From positions 63,269,821 through 63,333,820 of the forward strand of contig NC_083346.1 of NCBI RefSeq assembly GCF_019175385.1: DNA of 64,000 nt, written 5' to 3'. This DNA comes from Lycium barbarum (taxonomy: Eukaryota > Streptophyta > Magnoliopsida > Solanales > Solanaceae). The notes beneath the pieces are model-generated. The model was not told where the DNA came from. It saw only the letters and a program-made list of their open reading frames with translations, and did no database searches. A program made the translations under genes and the position numbers. This document shows positions 10,438-22,646 of the stretch, piece after piece; position 1 is the stretch's first letter; every line of letters begins with the position of its first letter.

Positions 10438-13400
10438 TATATGCTGGCCCTATGAGGCACTGTTGGTATTTCCTTCGTGCAGGTTCTGGGATAGTAAGAA
10501 GTACAGAGAAAACTCTGCCCAAATTTTCCCAGAAATAGGAAAAACGAAGAGAATGAGATATAAGTTCATAATATGTTTTGAAGGTCGATGCCGACAAGGC
10601 AAATTTATTATGTTGGACTAAATCTTTAAGAAATACCCCCCACGTCAGCCATAAGAGGCATCATTCTTATTTGGAAGACCTTGTTTTGAAGAAGCGTATA
10701 TGAGCAGCGAATTCGCAATTCATTTAAACGGACCAGAATATGTTCCAACCACATTTTGCCTTAGAAAGAGCCTATGTTGAAGGGCAAAAATGCCTGGCAA
10801 TTAAGTTTCACCTTATTGGAAGAATACAAAGTATACAACAAGCAGTTTGTGAACTAAATGGTTCGCTCACGACCCAAGAACAAATATGGAGGTAAACTAT
10901 GTGAATCAAGCACTAAGAAGTTCTGGGGTGCTTGTCGGATTCTAGTCTTCTTCTGCTGGTGGTTGGAGAATGCTTCTTAGTAACCTTCTATTAGTTCATT
11001 AATCAACTAATCGGAGATGGAATCTGTGGAAGGAAAACTTAAACTTGTGGGCTGTCTAGGGTTATGTATTACATATGCTGTAGTTGAAATACTAGGATAA
11101 TCCGGAAGGGCTTGTGATACTAAGGGATGATTTAGAAAAAGGTGGCGATCGTAACGGAACATTTTATGGAGGTAGCGAGTGAACCAACAAATAGGGATAA
11201 ATTACGACGAGTTTACAGTTAAAAGGAGTAATAATATAATTGGGATAAAAGTACGGAGGAGGAAGAATTATAACAAGTCATACAGGTATTGATAAGGCAG
11301 CTTGTGAGATACTAAGGGTAAGATCGATCAGAAAGGGTGAAAGGTTAAGTACGCCTAGTCCACAGAGTGTAGTTAAAACATAGTAAGAATCGTGAATAAC
11401 ATTAAGAAGTGTTACATTATAGGATGGATTACGAACAGGATGTGATGTGAATACCATAAGGATTGCTCTAGAAAGGAGTAAAGCCTAGCAAGGAAGTAAC
11501 TAAAGAATACAATGTGACTAGTGTGAAACGGAAAAGCAAATGTAGAATGAATAAGAAAGACTTACAAAGTTCTATAGGGAAAGTTCAGAATAAAAGTCAA
11601 ATGGTAACGAAAGTGAAAGCGAGCACAGTAAGAGAAAGAGTTATTTGGAAGAAGAAGATAAGAAGAAAGCGAGTGGGATTACAATATAATGATGTGTTAT
11701 GACATGTATTGCTTGGAAAACGAGTAATACAAGTGACAGAATCGTGAAAGAGCAACCTGAAGGAAGATGAGCAACAAAACAGAATGAATGCAAGAAATAA
11801 CTGGGATGATAAGAACAAATAGGGATGAACAGAATATGTTTTGAGAATGATAAAAGAGGTTATGCAGAAATAATGTTTTCGAAGGAGATAAGAGTAGCAT
11901 GAGATTCCTCGTGCGCAAAATAAAAGGTGGACATAGACTAGAAAAAATAAAAGGAACACTAAAGGCAGCACTCAAGACAGACGTAACTAATTGAGTATGA
12001 GTATAGGACAAAAGGGAAATATATAGTTACGAACTTAAGACGTAGTATGACGAGAAGGTGATATGACAAGGTCACTATTAAGACGAAATTAATACGATTT
12101 TGAGCAAGTTAGAAGTTAGCGTTGGGTATACAACAGGGGTGAAAGAGCATAAGGCATAAAGAAGTACTATGTGTATGTGACCTCACCTCGGAAATAGTGA
12201 AATCCTTAAAGGACAAAGATTGTGGATTTGTGAAACGACTGAGATATTGTGAATTTATTAGAAGAAACAGATGATATCCGTTGGGATAAAGATGGTAATA
12301 TAGGAAAGCTTGGGACACTTATCGTTAGAATATAAGTGCTACCAAATGGAGAAGTTGAAATGACTATAAGTACTAGCTAATTACTGCTTGGAATGAACGG
12401 AATGTGGCTTTGAATAAATTACTATACTAATTACAATACTCGAGTACCAACCATCAGATTAGATGTTGTACTATATATCGAGAGTTCTCATCACCTCGTG
12501 GTTATGTTAAGGGTTCGTACATGGGCAATCTAAGTTATAGATGGTATAAAGGAAGACATGGATATGGCACAATATACCAAATGTATGGAAAAGGAATCGT
12601 AGGAATTTGAAATTTGAAATGGAGACGTAGAGTGGAATATAAATAAATAATGATATGGGTACACCCTAAAGGGGGGAAGCGGATGAGAGGAATGCAAATG
12701 TAAGATGAAGTCAACTGACACTGCAACACATTTAATGTGAAAACTTAAACTTTAAGTGATATCCCATGTTGAAACAAGTTGGTAAGATCTGAAAGCCAAC
12801 AATAGACGGATAGAAGCCAATATGGTATTTGAGAAAGTGCTGAGAATTATTGGTAAAGATCTTGGATAATATGACATTAGAAGGTGGATGCTTATAGAAA
12901 GGAAGAATACGATAGGAGAATGGTAATGAGTAACTTAAGAGATATTGTGAAAGACAGCAACGCTATGCCGGATTAGAGGCTAAGATGTTGGCAAAGTTGT
13001 TCGCTAATGATACTGCAACCATAAGTAGCAAAGGAGAAGGAATAGAAAAATCTCCAATAGTAGGAATCAAATGGTGAATAGTGGAAGGGGAAGGAGTATG
13101 GCGAAATAGACAGCAAGTGAGTGATAGTACAATAAAATATGTCGAGCAGAATAAGCCAGGAGAAGGAAAGACTACGACTAAGATTGGACGCAGTTTGTAC
13201 AAATTGTACTGGAATAGTTATGCAACCTGCGAAGAATGAGACCAAGTGAGTACCTGATAAGAAGAGTAAGAATTCAGTAACAACAATGTGGGTGCGATAT
13301 TTTGGATACATTGAGGAAAGGTAAAGATGGGTTGAGGCAAAACTACGGAGATATAATTAGTACTGAGGGCAAAAGCCATAGTTGAGCCTTGATATCAATT

Positions 13401-14447
13401 GAAAGATATAAGAGGAGAATATAGGGTCTACATAAAGACTAGCGAGGCAACGCTAAGGTATTTACTGGGCTGATTTGAGCAACTACACATACTTGTGTAA
13501 AGATTGCAATAGGATGCGTGATAGGAAGACTAAGAGCAAATCTGAGTAACGAGGCAATAGAGGAGTTTGAGTCAAAAATAGGGAAACGACACAAGATAAT
13601 ATGCCTAAAGTATTGCCAGTTAGGGTAAGGGAAATTACGAAAATATTATGATTTAACCGAGACAATCAAAACAAACGAGTTACTGGTTACTAGATGACAG
13701 TAAAGTTGTAATATGAGGGAACCCTAGCGCTATTTGATAGCCAACCCTAAAGATCGAGATCAAGAAGTAAAAGCAAGTAATAGTTAAGGACCTTTAAAGG
13801 AAAGTCAAAAGTGTCACATGATGCTGAGGATTCCAGACTACGGACTGTAACAGCGGAGTAAAGCAAGGATATTGGAGTACGAAAATATTATCCTCTGGGA
13901 AATTTCGTTTTACTCGTAGAACCGGCGAAGGGTCTACAGGTTACCAGAGACATGCCATACTCCAGGGATATTGAAGTCTAGTGAATCGATAAAGGATGTC
14001 TGCGCATTACAAGATCGTGTTTAAAGATAAGAAGGTAAAGTAAAGTGAATTATACATCATCTTAAAGGAGTAAGTATAGAAAAAGAAAGAGTCGAATTAT
14101 GACTACGTGCACCATGAGTACAAGTCCGAATCAATTGGTGACATACAACTAAACAGTATGCAGACAAGAAAGACAGTAACATTTCAGCAGAAGAGCTTGC
14201 AATACACCGACAACCAACTGCAAAATAAAAAGAAGAGTAAAATCAATGACGTGGAATAATTACCTCGAGAAGCAACAGAAGGAGGAGATATCATGGGAAT
14301 GACTACGTAGAGGCCTGGAATGCGTTATAATGAATTATAGCGAATCGACCAATGAAAGAGGTATGTGGAGGGCATAATTAAATAAGGAAACACTTGAGAA
14401 AGTATTGGGAATTCAGAATCAGTTTAACATTCGAGGACGAATGTTCT
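10438..14447 (+). other. Non-coding interior of element B
   Basis: About 4 kb without a credible reading frame on either strand. The first 100 bases resemble the 3' untranslated region of autonomous element A (CCCTATGAGGCACTGTT, then GAAAACTCTGCCCAAATTTT near 10508). The rest is A/G-rich on the plus strand and resembles the interior of element I (for example the ACGGAATATGTTTTG-type stretch at about 11828 against 52584). A second polypurine-like run, CTAAAGGGGGGAAG, lies at about 12667-12680. Minus-strand frames of 60-125 codons are side effects of the purine bias. Confidence 0.7.
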
Positions 14448-14461
14448 AAAGGGGGGAAGGA
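14426..14461 (+). promoter_or_regulatory. Pre-PPT hairpin and polypurine tract of B
   Basis: AACATTCG-AGGA-CGAATGTT (14426-14445) is a perfect 8-bp stem with a 4-base loop. AAAGGGGGGAAGGA (14448-14461) abuts the 3' LTR and is the plus-strand primer. Confidence 0.88.
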
Positions 14462-15589
14462 TGTTATACGCCGTATATTTATACGTTGAATTATCCGCAA
14501 GAAAATCGACTCAAGTTAAAGGCGGAATTATGTTCGGACACGAAATAAAAACCTTTAAATTTCAATAAAATTAGTTGTAAAAGTGTTCTACGCGTTCAAG
14601 GAGGTGATAGCAACATTGGTATTGAATTGAGGACGAAGAAATTGCGAAATTGTAGCAATTAAGAGTAGAAATTCCTCCGAGAAAACTAAGGTAAGATTTT
14701 CTTGTTTTATGATGTAATTGTGTTAATAGTATTTTAATGGAATTATTAGAATTGGATTGGACGAAATTGGAATTAAGAAAATGCATGAAATCGTTGTTAT
14801 GCGAAATTGTGGGTTGAAATGAATTTAGAGAAGTTGGGTTGTTGGAATTGTTATGGGCTGAATTGTAAGAATTTTATATGTATATCGTTGTTATTGGTAT
14901 TTCTGTGTTAACAGGAGGGCAATTGGAAATTCGGGATAGACGAATATATAGGGGAAGTGCTGCCCAATTTTCGTTAAGTCTTTAGATAATAGAAAACCCT
15001 AAGCGAGAATATATAAGTTGAAATATAGGTTCTAAAAGAAATGGGCTATAGGTTTGTGAACTAGAAAAATTATTACTAACGATAACGTTACCCTTGTATT
15101 AAATAGGCTAAAAGAGCGACAAAGCGAACGATTTTGCGATTAGTCGTCAACAGGTATGTAAAGCTGTCCTTTCTTTCTTTTGGCATGTCTTAGGCTTAAG
15201 TGATGACTGATATGAACTTGGGGTAATTCCATTCATAAGCTTTGACTGATATTTATGGTTCTTTTTCACTTCTTGATACTACAATTCTCAAGTGATTGAG
15301 TCTTCCTCTCCAGTTTCTGTACGTTGGATAGCTGTCGATACATAAGCTCCTATCCTCAGGAACTCTGTAATAACTAATGTCCAGACTTCTATAAATTGTT
15401 TCATATGATCTTGATACATGCCTATGATTCCCAAGCCTCTTGATATATTCTATAATGATATCCGAGGGATACTTGATATGATTGTCGCTATTGATACTCA
15501 GGCGTTAATCTTTCTTCTTATCTATTGAGTCTCAAAAGATGATTTATATGCATATGGTTACTCACTACACTTCTTGTGCATACTGTTAT
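14462..15589 (+). mobile_element. 3' LTR of B, segment 1
   Basis: The segment is nearly identical to the start of the 5' LTR but lacks the part equivalent to 4166-4570 (about 405 bp), with a junction in AT-rich sequence. It ends at GTTAT where element C is inserted. Confidence 0.9.
15585..15589. repeat. Left TSD (GTTAT) of element C
   Basis: GTTAT precedes C's LTR and recurs at 23989-23993. Removing C and one copy restores the B LTR sequence as seen at about 5590-5600. Confidence 0.92.
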
Positions 15590-17566
15590 TGTTATATCCC
15601 GCACTTTCGCATGTTCGGGAAAAAAAATCGAAATGGTTTTGAATTGTAAAGAATAAGGTCATATGTTGATTTGAATTCATATATGTGTGTGTGTTGTTCA
15701 TGAAAGATGTTGGTGAGGAAATACGGAGGGAGGCCAAGGGAAAAATTGGAATTCCGAGAATTAGTTTCGGGAATTACAAAACAAGATTTGTTACAATTTG
15801 GGCTTACAAAATAAAAAGAGAAATTAAGGCCCAATGCCAAAGGGTGGCCGGCCAAGGCCCTTTAAGAGGAGCCCAAACCCATAAAAATTTGATAATGTCA
15901 TTTATTATATATGAGAGTTGAGTCTTCAAGAAGGTTCAAGAAAAACAAAAGCAAGAACAAGAAAACAAAAAGAGGAGCAAACGGCCTAGAGAGAAAAAAA
16001 AAAGAGAAAAAGAAAGAAAAAAATCTTGGAGCCCTCAACTTTGATTCTAGAATTATAATTTTCTTGTAATCATACCAAGTTCAAGATTCTCTACAAGGTG
16101 GTATAATTATTTTGGCAAGAAACTACCTTTTGTGGCAAGTGGAAGAATTGAGAAAAGGTAAGAATTTTATGTCCTTATTATGTTATGGAAGATATATACA
16201 TGTTGTAGTATGTGGAAGTGAGTGTAAAGTATGAAACTTGTGTGTTGAGTGTGTGCATGTGTGTGGCCGTGGGGTGTGGTGCATGTAGGGGAGCGAATTT
16301 ATTTTGTTTAGCATCTTAATTATGTTGTTGTAGCCTTGTGATGGAAATGGAAGAATAATGGGTTAAGTTAGCATGAAAAATTTGTTGTTGAGTTGCTATC
16401 GGAAAGCATGCGATTTCGTTATAAATTATGTAATTAAGAAAATGAAGTTGTAAGATGTAAGTGGTGATTGTTGTAGGTGAAATTGGAAGATAAAAAGGTG
16501 TGGTGAATATTCATGTTGCGAATTGGAGGTTTTGGGTGGATTATGGTTCGGTGGAACTTTTGCATATTTTGTAGAATAATGTGAAATATTTTTGAATTGT
16601 ATTCGAATGGTCTTGAATTAGTAAATAAATAGGAAAACGTTGACATTAGTTTGAAGGTGTGAAGTTGGAATGGGAATGGTTGCATGATGAAGAAAGGAAG
16701 AACATTTATATTAGAATGTATTTTGTTGTAGTTGTTGATGTTGTTGGCATTGTTGTGTTGTTGTTGTTGATGTTTTTGGCCGAGGTGATTCTCGGGGACG
16801 TTAAATTTATAGGGGAAATGCTGCCGAAATTTCGGTAGACAACATGAGTTTAAGATTGGAATTCTAAAAGCTTATAACTTACATTTGGTAACTATGACCA
16901 ATTGTAGATTCTGGACGAAACGGGAGTTGAGTTTGGACGAGCGTAAGAAGCGCAAAAGGTATGTAAAGCTATCCTTTCCCTTCTCTTGGCATGTCCTAGA
17001 TGTACTAGGTCTTGATTTGAGCCTCGGGGATCATTCCTTTCATAGAAATCCGAGTTTGAATTTTGGTACTATTCATTCAATGGAATTGAACTTTAAAGGG
17101 TGCTTTTTGTTGGAAAAATGGTTAAACCTCCATAACTTTCACAAATGTACTCCGATCGCTCCGAGACTTCCACGGAGGACTTCCCAAGGCCTAATGCACG
17201 TAATTTTTGTACGTCACCTCGACTTGACCCAAGGTGGGCCCACAAGTCCCGAGACCTTTTGTATTGCTCCATTTGACTTAGCTCGGTACGGTAACTAAAG
17301 GGAACTTTGGGTTAACGTCCCTAGCTTCTGTAGACGGACTCGAATTGTCTGAAGATAGTCATAGAGGTTGCATGATGAATGATGTCCGTGACGATAATTG
17401 AAAGGCACTTAGTTCTCACTACTTTGCATATGTATACGGTTGTTAAACCCTCATGCTGAATTGGATCTATTGAAACTTGGTTGTGGATTACTAGTGAAAT
17501 AAAAAAAAAAGTATTATTGAAATTTACTAATTGTTAGTCTCAAGCTAAAGGGAATATAAAGTCGAT

Positions 17567-17822
17567 TTCAAAACCACTCCGAAGGGGGTGCGATATTTTA
17601 TTATTTAGACTTTTCAAAACCACTCCGAAGGGGGTGCGATATTTTATTATCTAGACTTTTCAAAACCACTCCAAAGGGGGTGCGATGGCCTCAGCTCATG
17701 TCTGAGCGCGCTATGGCCCCAGCTTATGCCCGAGCGAGCTATGGCCTTGGCTGATCACTGAGTGAGCTATGGCCTCGGTTTACGCCTGAGTGTGCTATGG
17801 CCTCAGCTTATGTCTGAGTGTG
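17567..17822 (+). repeat. Two tandem arrays in 5' LTR of C
   Basis: The first array has about three units of 46 bp around CAAAACCACTCCGAAGGGGG (17567-17686), with a further copy at 17828-17855. The second has about five units of 28-30 bp around GCTATGGCCTCAGCTTATG (17684-17822). Copies in the 3' LTR lie at about 22647-22902. Confidence 0.85.
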
Positions 17823-17900
17823 TTAATTTCAAAACCACTCTGAAAGGGGTGCGAGGTTTTACTACTGCTTTTCATTTACGATCTATTTTAATTTATATAT

Positions 17901-18088
17901 TATATTATTATGCCGGAAGCGGCTGTCCGAAGGGACTATTATATTATTATGCCGGAAGCGGCTGTCCGAAGGGACTATTATATTATTATGCCGGAAGCGG
18001 CTGTCCGAAGGGACTATTATATTATTATGCCGGAAGCGGCAGCCCGACGGGGCTATTATTGATATTGAGCCGGAAGCGGCACGCACGT
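17901..18088 (+). repeat. 39-bp minisatellite in 5' LTR of C
   Basis: Four near-perfect 39-bp units contain TGCCGGAAGCGGCTGTCCGA and a TATTATATTATTA spacer, followed by one decayed unit. 39 is divisible by three, so long repetitive reading frames appear on both strands; these are artefacts. CCGGAAGCGG and its neighbours can form small stems. Confidence 0.92.
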
Positions 18089-18296
18089 TGTATCGTATTA
18101 TTTACTTGAAAAGAAATGCTAGACTACATTGCTTATTTAAATATGTTGGTTGGATTGTGTTATTTACTTAAGGACTGTTTGAGACTTTATGTACACATCT
18201 CTGCTTCTACCAGCGAAAACTGCAGGTATTGGGTTGGTCACGACTACTTCTTCCCTAAACTATGTGATAGTTATGATTTATTATCGCTTTACATAC

Positions 18297-18354
18297 TCAG
18301 TACATATCTCGTATTGACCCCCTTTCTTCGGGGGCTGCGTTTCATGCCACGCAG
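18297..18354 (+). promoter_or_regulatory. Double hairpin block in 5' LTR of C
   Basis: TCAGTAC pairs with GTATTGA (one G-T pair), and CCCCC with GGGGG across a TTTCTTC loop, then TGCGTTTCATGCCACGCAG. The 3' LTR copy (about 23377-23434) has GTACTGA in the first stem. Confidence 0.6.
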
Positions 18355-18771
18355 GACCAGGGACGCGACCCGGCGATCCAGCTACTTAGGGGAAGTCAGC
18401 ACTGGGAGTCAGGCAGCTCCACTTGTTCCGGAGGCTGTTCCTATTTCGGTATAATCTTGTATATATGTCTTGCAGGTCATACTCTTTAGAGTCTGCGAAC
18501 AGTGTGGGTGTCATGGGTACTGTTTGGTTTTGTCAATCGATGCGTTATTATAAAGTAATGGTGTAAGCCCCTTTGGCTCGCTTAGTCTTATGACATGTAT
18601 ATGTATGTACATATGTAACACGCCTTGAGACGTTTTGAGTATTGTGTTGACATTAGTATAGTATTTGTAACAAAAAAAAATGCCATAAATGAGATCAAGT
18701 ATCGTAAGTTGGGACATCGGGCAGGGTAAGCTCGATCGCTTGTCATGGCCCTAGTTGGGTCGTGACAAAAG

Positions 18772-18866
18772 TGGTATCAGAGCAGTTCAGTCCTCGGCAT
18801 GTTCGCAGACGGTGTCTAGTAGAGTCTTGTTTATCGGTGTGTTGTGCACCACACCTATAAGCAGGA
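18772..18866 (+). promoter_or_regulatory. Primer binding site and leader hairpin of C
   Basis: TGGTATCAGAGCA (18772-18784) matches initiator methionine tRNA. Downstream TTTATCGGTGTG faces CACACCTATAAG around a TTGTGCA-type loop. Compared with B, the change from CACATC to CACACC improves pairing, which supports a real hairpin. Confidence 0.8.
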
Positions 18867-18976
18867 GGCTACGAGACATTAATAGGGTGTCATCCTTTCT
18901 TTCCTGGTAAAGATCGTGCGGATAGGGCCGTGTCAGAAGTAAAGTCCCTAACCCAATTATCGGTTTCATTTCAGTA

Positions 18977-20380
18977 ATGGCTAGGAAGGGTAAAGCGACG
19001 GCAGCAAAAAAGGGTAAGGCGGTTGCAGATGAGGCAGCCAGCCAAGCCCCCAGACCTACCAGAGCTCAGACTTACACGGGGATACATATTCGGTCTCAGA
19101 GTTCTCCTACTTCCCTATCTCCGGAAGGGCCCAGGGGGGCATCTGATCCAGCCCCAGCTCCAGCACCAGTACCGATGCCTCCAGTTCCTCAGCCGGATGT
19201 TCAGAGTCAGGAGATAAGAGAGATGAAGGATGCTATACACTTGTTAACTCAGATACTTGCTGCCCAAGCTGGGCGACAGGATAGGGGCCATGAGTATTCG
19301 GATAGGGCCGCTAGTGCCAGGGCCCGAGAGTTTCTTGCCTTAAATCCCACAGAATTCAAGGGCACGGACCCTAATGCTGACCCTCAGGAGTTCATAGATG
19401 GCATGCAGCGTACTTTAGATATAATGAGGGCATCAGCTACAGAGTCTGTTCAGCTAGCTTCCTACAGGTTACAGGGCATAGCAATTAATTGGTTTTAGTC
19501 ATGGAGGCTATCGAGGGGTAGGGATGCCCCTCCGCCGACTTGGCAGGAATTCTCGGATGCTTTCTTGAGCCATCATATGCCGCCTGAGTTAAGGCGGGCA
19601 AGAGTTGATAGGTTTCTTAACCTGCGATAGGATAACATGTCTGTTAGAGAGTACAGTGTGGAGTTTGATTCTTTAGCTAGATATGCCCCTGCTATTGTGC
19701 AAAACAGGGAAGATAGAGTTCACCGATATGTGATGGGATTAGAGCCGGAGCTGCAGGAGGCTTGTATGGCCGTGGCAATGCAGCCGGGTATGGATATAGC
19801 TCGTGTTCAGGCCTATGCTTAGGGGTCAGAAGATCGAAAGCGTCCGCGAGAGGCCACCTCAGAGCGGAGTAGTGACCAGTCCAAGAGGGCCAGGTCAGAG
19901 CGTCAGAATACAGGTTCCACCAGAGGAAGTAGACCCCAGTACAGCGCACCCTCGCGGTTTCATGGATCCCAGCGGGGTAGGGAGGCCTTCCCTAGGCAGA
20001 GACAAAATCCTCCTTATGCATCAGGTTCTCAGCGGCCGGCAGGGTCAGGGTAGGAGGTGATGCCCCCTCCTCGATGCGCGACTTGCGGGAGGCGTCACGT
20101 AGGACAATGTCGACTGGGTGTATGCTATACTTGCGGGGACCCGAGCCACTATGCTAGAGACTGCCCGCGGAGTAGTGCCATTCCTGGAAATTCGGTAGCA
20201 GCGTCGTCACCCTCAGTGAGAGCGCCCAAGACAGGACCCCAGACTTCTTCCGGCCGAGGTAGAGGCGGAGGTAGAGTACCTAGTTCCGGTGCGGGGCCAC
20301 ATCGTATTTATACGCTAGGTGGGAGACCGGCTCCAGAGGCATCGCAGGATGCGCCACCAGGTATATTCTTCTTCAGATAA
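18977..20380 (+). pseudogene. gag: gag pseudogene of element C
   Basis: Gag forms the virus-like particle that packages the element's RNA. The start ATG at 18977 follows TTTCAGTA, as in element F. The frame stays open for the whole gene except for four stops: 19496 (after INWF), 19628, 19820 and 20051. By comparison with F they replace Trp, Gln, Gln and an unclear residue. The order is a basic N-terminus, a proline-rich linker (PAPAPAPVPMPP), the retrotransposon Gag capsid region (from about ARAREFLALNPTEF to YAPAIVQNREDR), a basic Arg/Ser-rich region, and a CCHC zinc knuckle CYTCGDPSHYARDC with all four ligands intact. It ends soon after a PGI motif that marks the start of protease in relatives. 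No pol follows. Confidence 0.9.
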
Positions 20381-20628
20381 CCTATTGGTAGACTTAATTT
20401 ATATACGAGCTGCCTCCTATCACCGTGACATGATGTATTACAACACCAGCTAGAACATGAGCCTAGCGGCTAATAGAGTGGGTCGAGGCAAGAGGCTTCA
20501 TGAAACCCTTAGTTGAAACCTTAAGGGTGGAAGGGCCCCTGACATAGCAAGACCATAGCTATAAATCTGAGCTAGAGAAGCGGATAAAAAAAAGGCTACC
20601 TTTGACAGAATCCTAAGAGGACATATCC
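20381..20628 (+). other. Short non-coding tail of element C interior
   Basis: About 250 bases between gag and the hairpin before the polypurine tract. I see no pol motif in any frame. This is where about 3.5 kb of pol would stand in an autonomous relative. Confidence 0.6.
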
Positions 20629-20664
20629 AACATTCGAGGACAAATGTTTTAAAGGGGGGGAGGA
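20629..20664 (+). promoter_or_regulatory. Pre-PPT hairpin and polypurine tract of C
   Basis: AACATTCG-AGGA-CAAATGTT has one mismatch in the stem, followed by AAAGGGGGGGAGGA at 20651-20664, directly before the 3' LTR. Confidence 0.88.
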
Positions 20665-22646
20665 TGTTATATCCCGCACTTTCGCATGTTCGGGAAAAAA
20701 AATCGAAATGGTTTTGAATTGTAAGGAATAAGGTCATATGTTGATTTGAATTCATATATGTATGTGTGTTGTTCATGAAAGATGTTGGTGTGGAAATACG
20801 GAGGGAGGCCAAGGGAAAAATTGGAATTCCGAGAATTAGTTTCGGGAATTACAAAACAAGATGTGTTACAATTTGGGCTTACAAAATAAAAAGAGAAATT
20901 AAGGCCCAATGCCAAAGGGTGGCCGGCCAAGGCCCTTTAAGAGGAGCCCAAACCCATAAAAATTTGATCATGTGATTTATTATATATGAGAGTTGAGTCT
21001 TCAAGAAGGTTCAAGAAAAACAAAAGCAAGAACAAGAAAACAAAAAGAGGAGCAAACGGCCTAGAGAGAAAAAAAAAAAGAGAAAAAGAAAGAAAAAAAT
21101 CTTGGAGCCCTCAACTTTGATTCTAGAATTATAATTTTCTTGTAATCATACCAAATTCAAGATTCTCTACAAGGTGGTATAATTATTTTGGCAAGAAACT
21201 ACCTTTTGTGGCAAGTGGAAGAATTGAGAAAAGGTAAGAATTTTATGTCCTTATTATGTTATGGAAGATATATACATGTTGTAGTATGTGGAAGTGAGTG
21301 TAAAGTATGAAACTTGTGTGTTGAGTGTGTGTATGTGTGTGGCCGTGGGGTGTGGTGCATGTAGGGGAGCGAATTTATTTTGTTTAGCATCTTAATTATG
21401 TTGTTGTAGCCTTGTGATGGAAATGGAAGAATAATGGGTTAAGTTAGCATGAAAAATTTGTTGTTGAGTTGCTATCGGAAAGCATGCGATTTCGTTATAA
21501 ATTATGTAATTAAGAAAATGAAGTTGTAAGATGTAAGTGGTGATTATTGTAGGTGAAATTGGAAGATAAAAAGGTGTGGTGAATATTCATGTTGAGAATT
21601 GGAGGTTTTGGGTGGATTATGGTTCGGTGGAACTTTTGCATATTTTGTAGAATAATGTGAAATATTTTTTAATTGTATTCGATTGGTCTTGAATTAGTAA
21701 ATAAATAGGAAAACGTTGACATTAGTTTGAAGGTGTGAAGTTGGAATGGGAATGGTTGCATGATGAAGAAAGGAAGAACATTTATATTACAATGTATGTT
21801 GTTGTAGTTGTTGATGTTGTTGGCATTGTTGTGTTGTTGTTGTTGATGTTTTTGGCCGAGGTGATTCTCGGGGACGTTAAATTTATAGGGAAAATGCTGC
21901 CGAAATTTCGGTAGACAACATGAGTTTAAGATTGGAATTCTAAAAGCTTATAACTTACATTTGGTAGCTATGACCAATTGTAGATTCTAGACGAAACGGG
22001 AGTTGAGTTTGGACGAGTGTAAGAAGCGCAAAAGGTATGTAAAGCTATCCTTTCCCTTCTCTTGGCATGTCCTAGATGTACTAGGTCTTGATTTGAGCCT
22101 CGGGGATCATTCCTTTCATAGAAATCCGAGTTTGACTTTTGGTACTATTCATTCAATGGAATTGAACTTTAAAGGGTGCTTTTTGTTGGAAAAATGGTTA
22201 AACCTCCATAACTTTCACAAATGTACTTCGATCGCTCCGAGACTTCCACGGAGGACTTCCCAAGGCCTAATGCACGTAATGTTTGTATGTCACCTCGACT
22301 TGACCCAAGGTGGGCCCACAAGTCCCGAGACCTTTTGTATTGCTCCATTTGACTTAGCTTGGTACGGTAACTAAAGGGAACTTTGGGTTAACGTCCCTAG
22401 CTTCTGTAGACGGACTCGAATTGTCTGAAGATAGTCATAGAGGTTGCATGATGAATGATGTCCGTGACGATAATTGAAAGGCACTTAGTTCTCACTACTT
22501 TGCAAATGTATACGGTTGTTAAACCCTCATGCTGAATTGGATCTATTGAAACTTGGTTGTGGATTACTAGTGAATTCAAAAAAAAGAAATTTATTATTGA
22601 AATTTACTAATTGTTAGTCTCAAGCTAAAGGGAATATAAAGTCGAT

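Larger units (their letters stand above)
15590..18767 (+). mobile_element. 5' LTR of element C
   Basis: A 3.18-kb LTR, TGTTATATCCCG...TCGTGACA. Blocks: GGTAAG (16157), GGGGAAATGCTGCCG box with palindromic GAAATTTC (about 16812), GGTATGT (about 16958), three different tandem arrays (17567-18088) and the double hairpin (18297-18334). A 137-codon reading frame at 16885-17298 also exists in the 3' copy; it has no family I recognise and is probably not a gene. Confidence 0.93.

Noticed and set aside
16885..17298. 137-codon frame, kept in both LTRs of C
   Set aside because: Conservation in the second copy follows from LTR identity. It crosses the GGTATGT block, has no known domain, and the 3' copy starts at a different codon.
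17762..18109. A 115-codon frame with a four-fold 13-residue repeat, also present in the 3' LTR of C
   Set aside because: It is a 39-bp minisatellite read in frame; both strands are open through it and no start context or family is recognisable.
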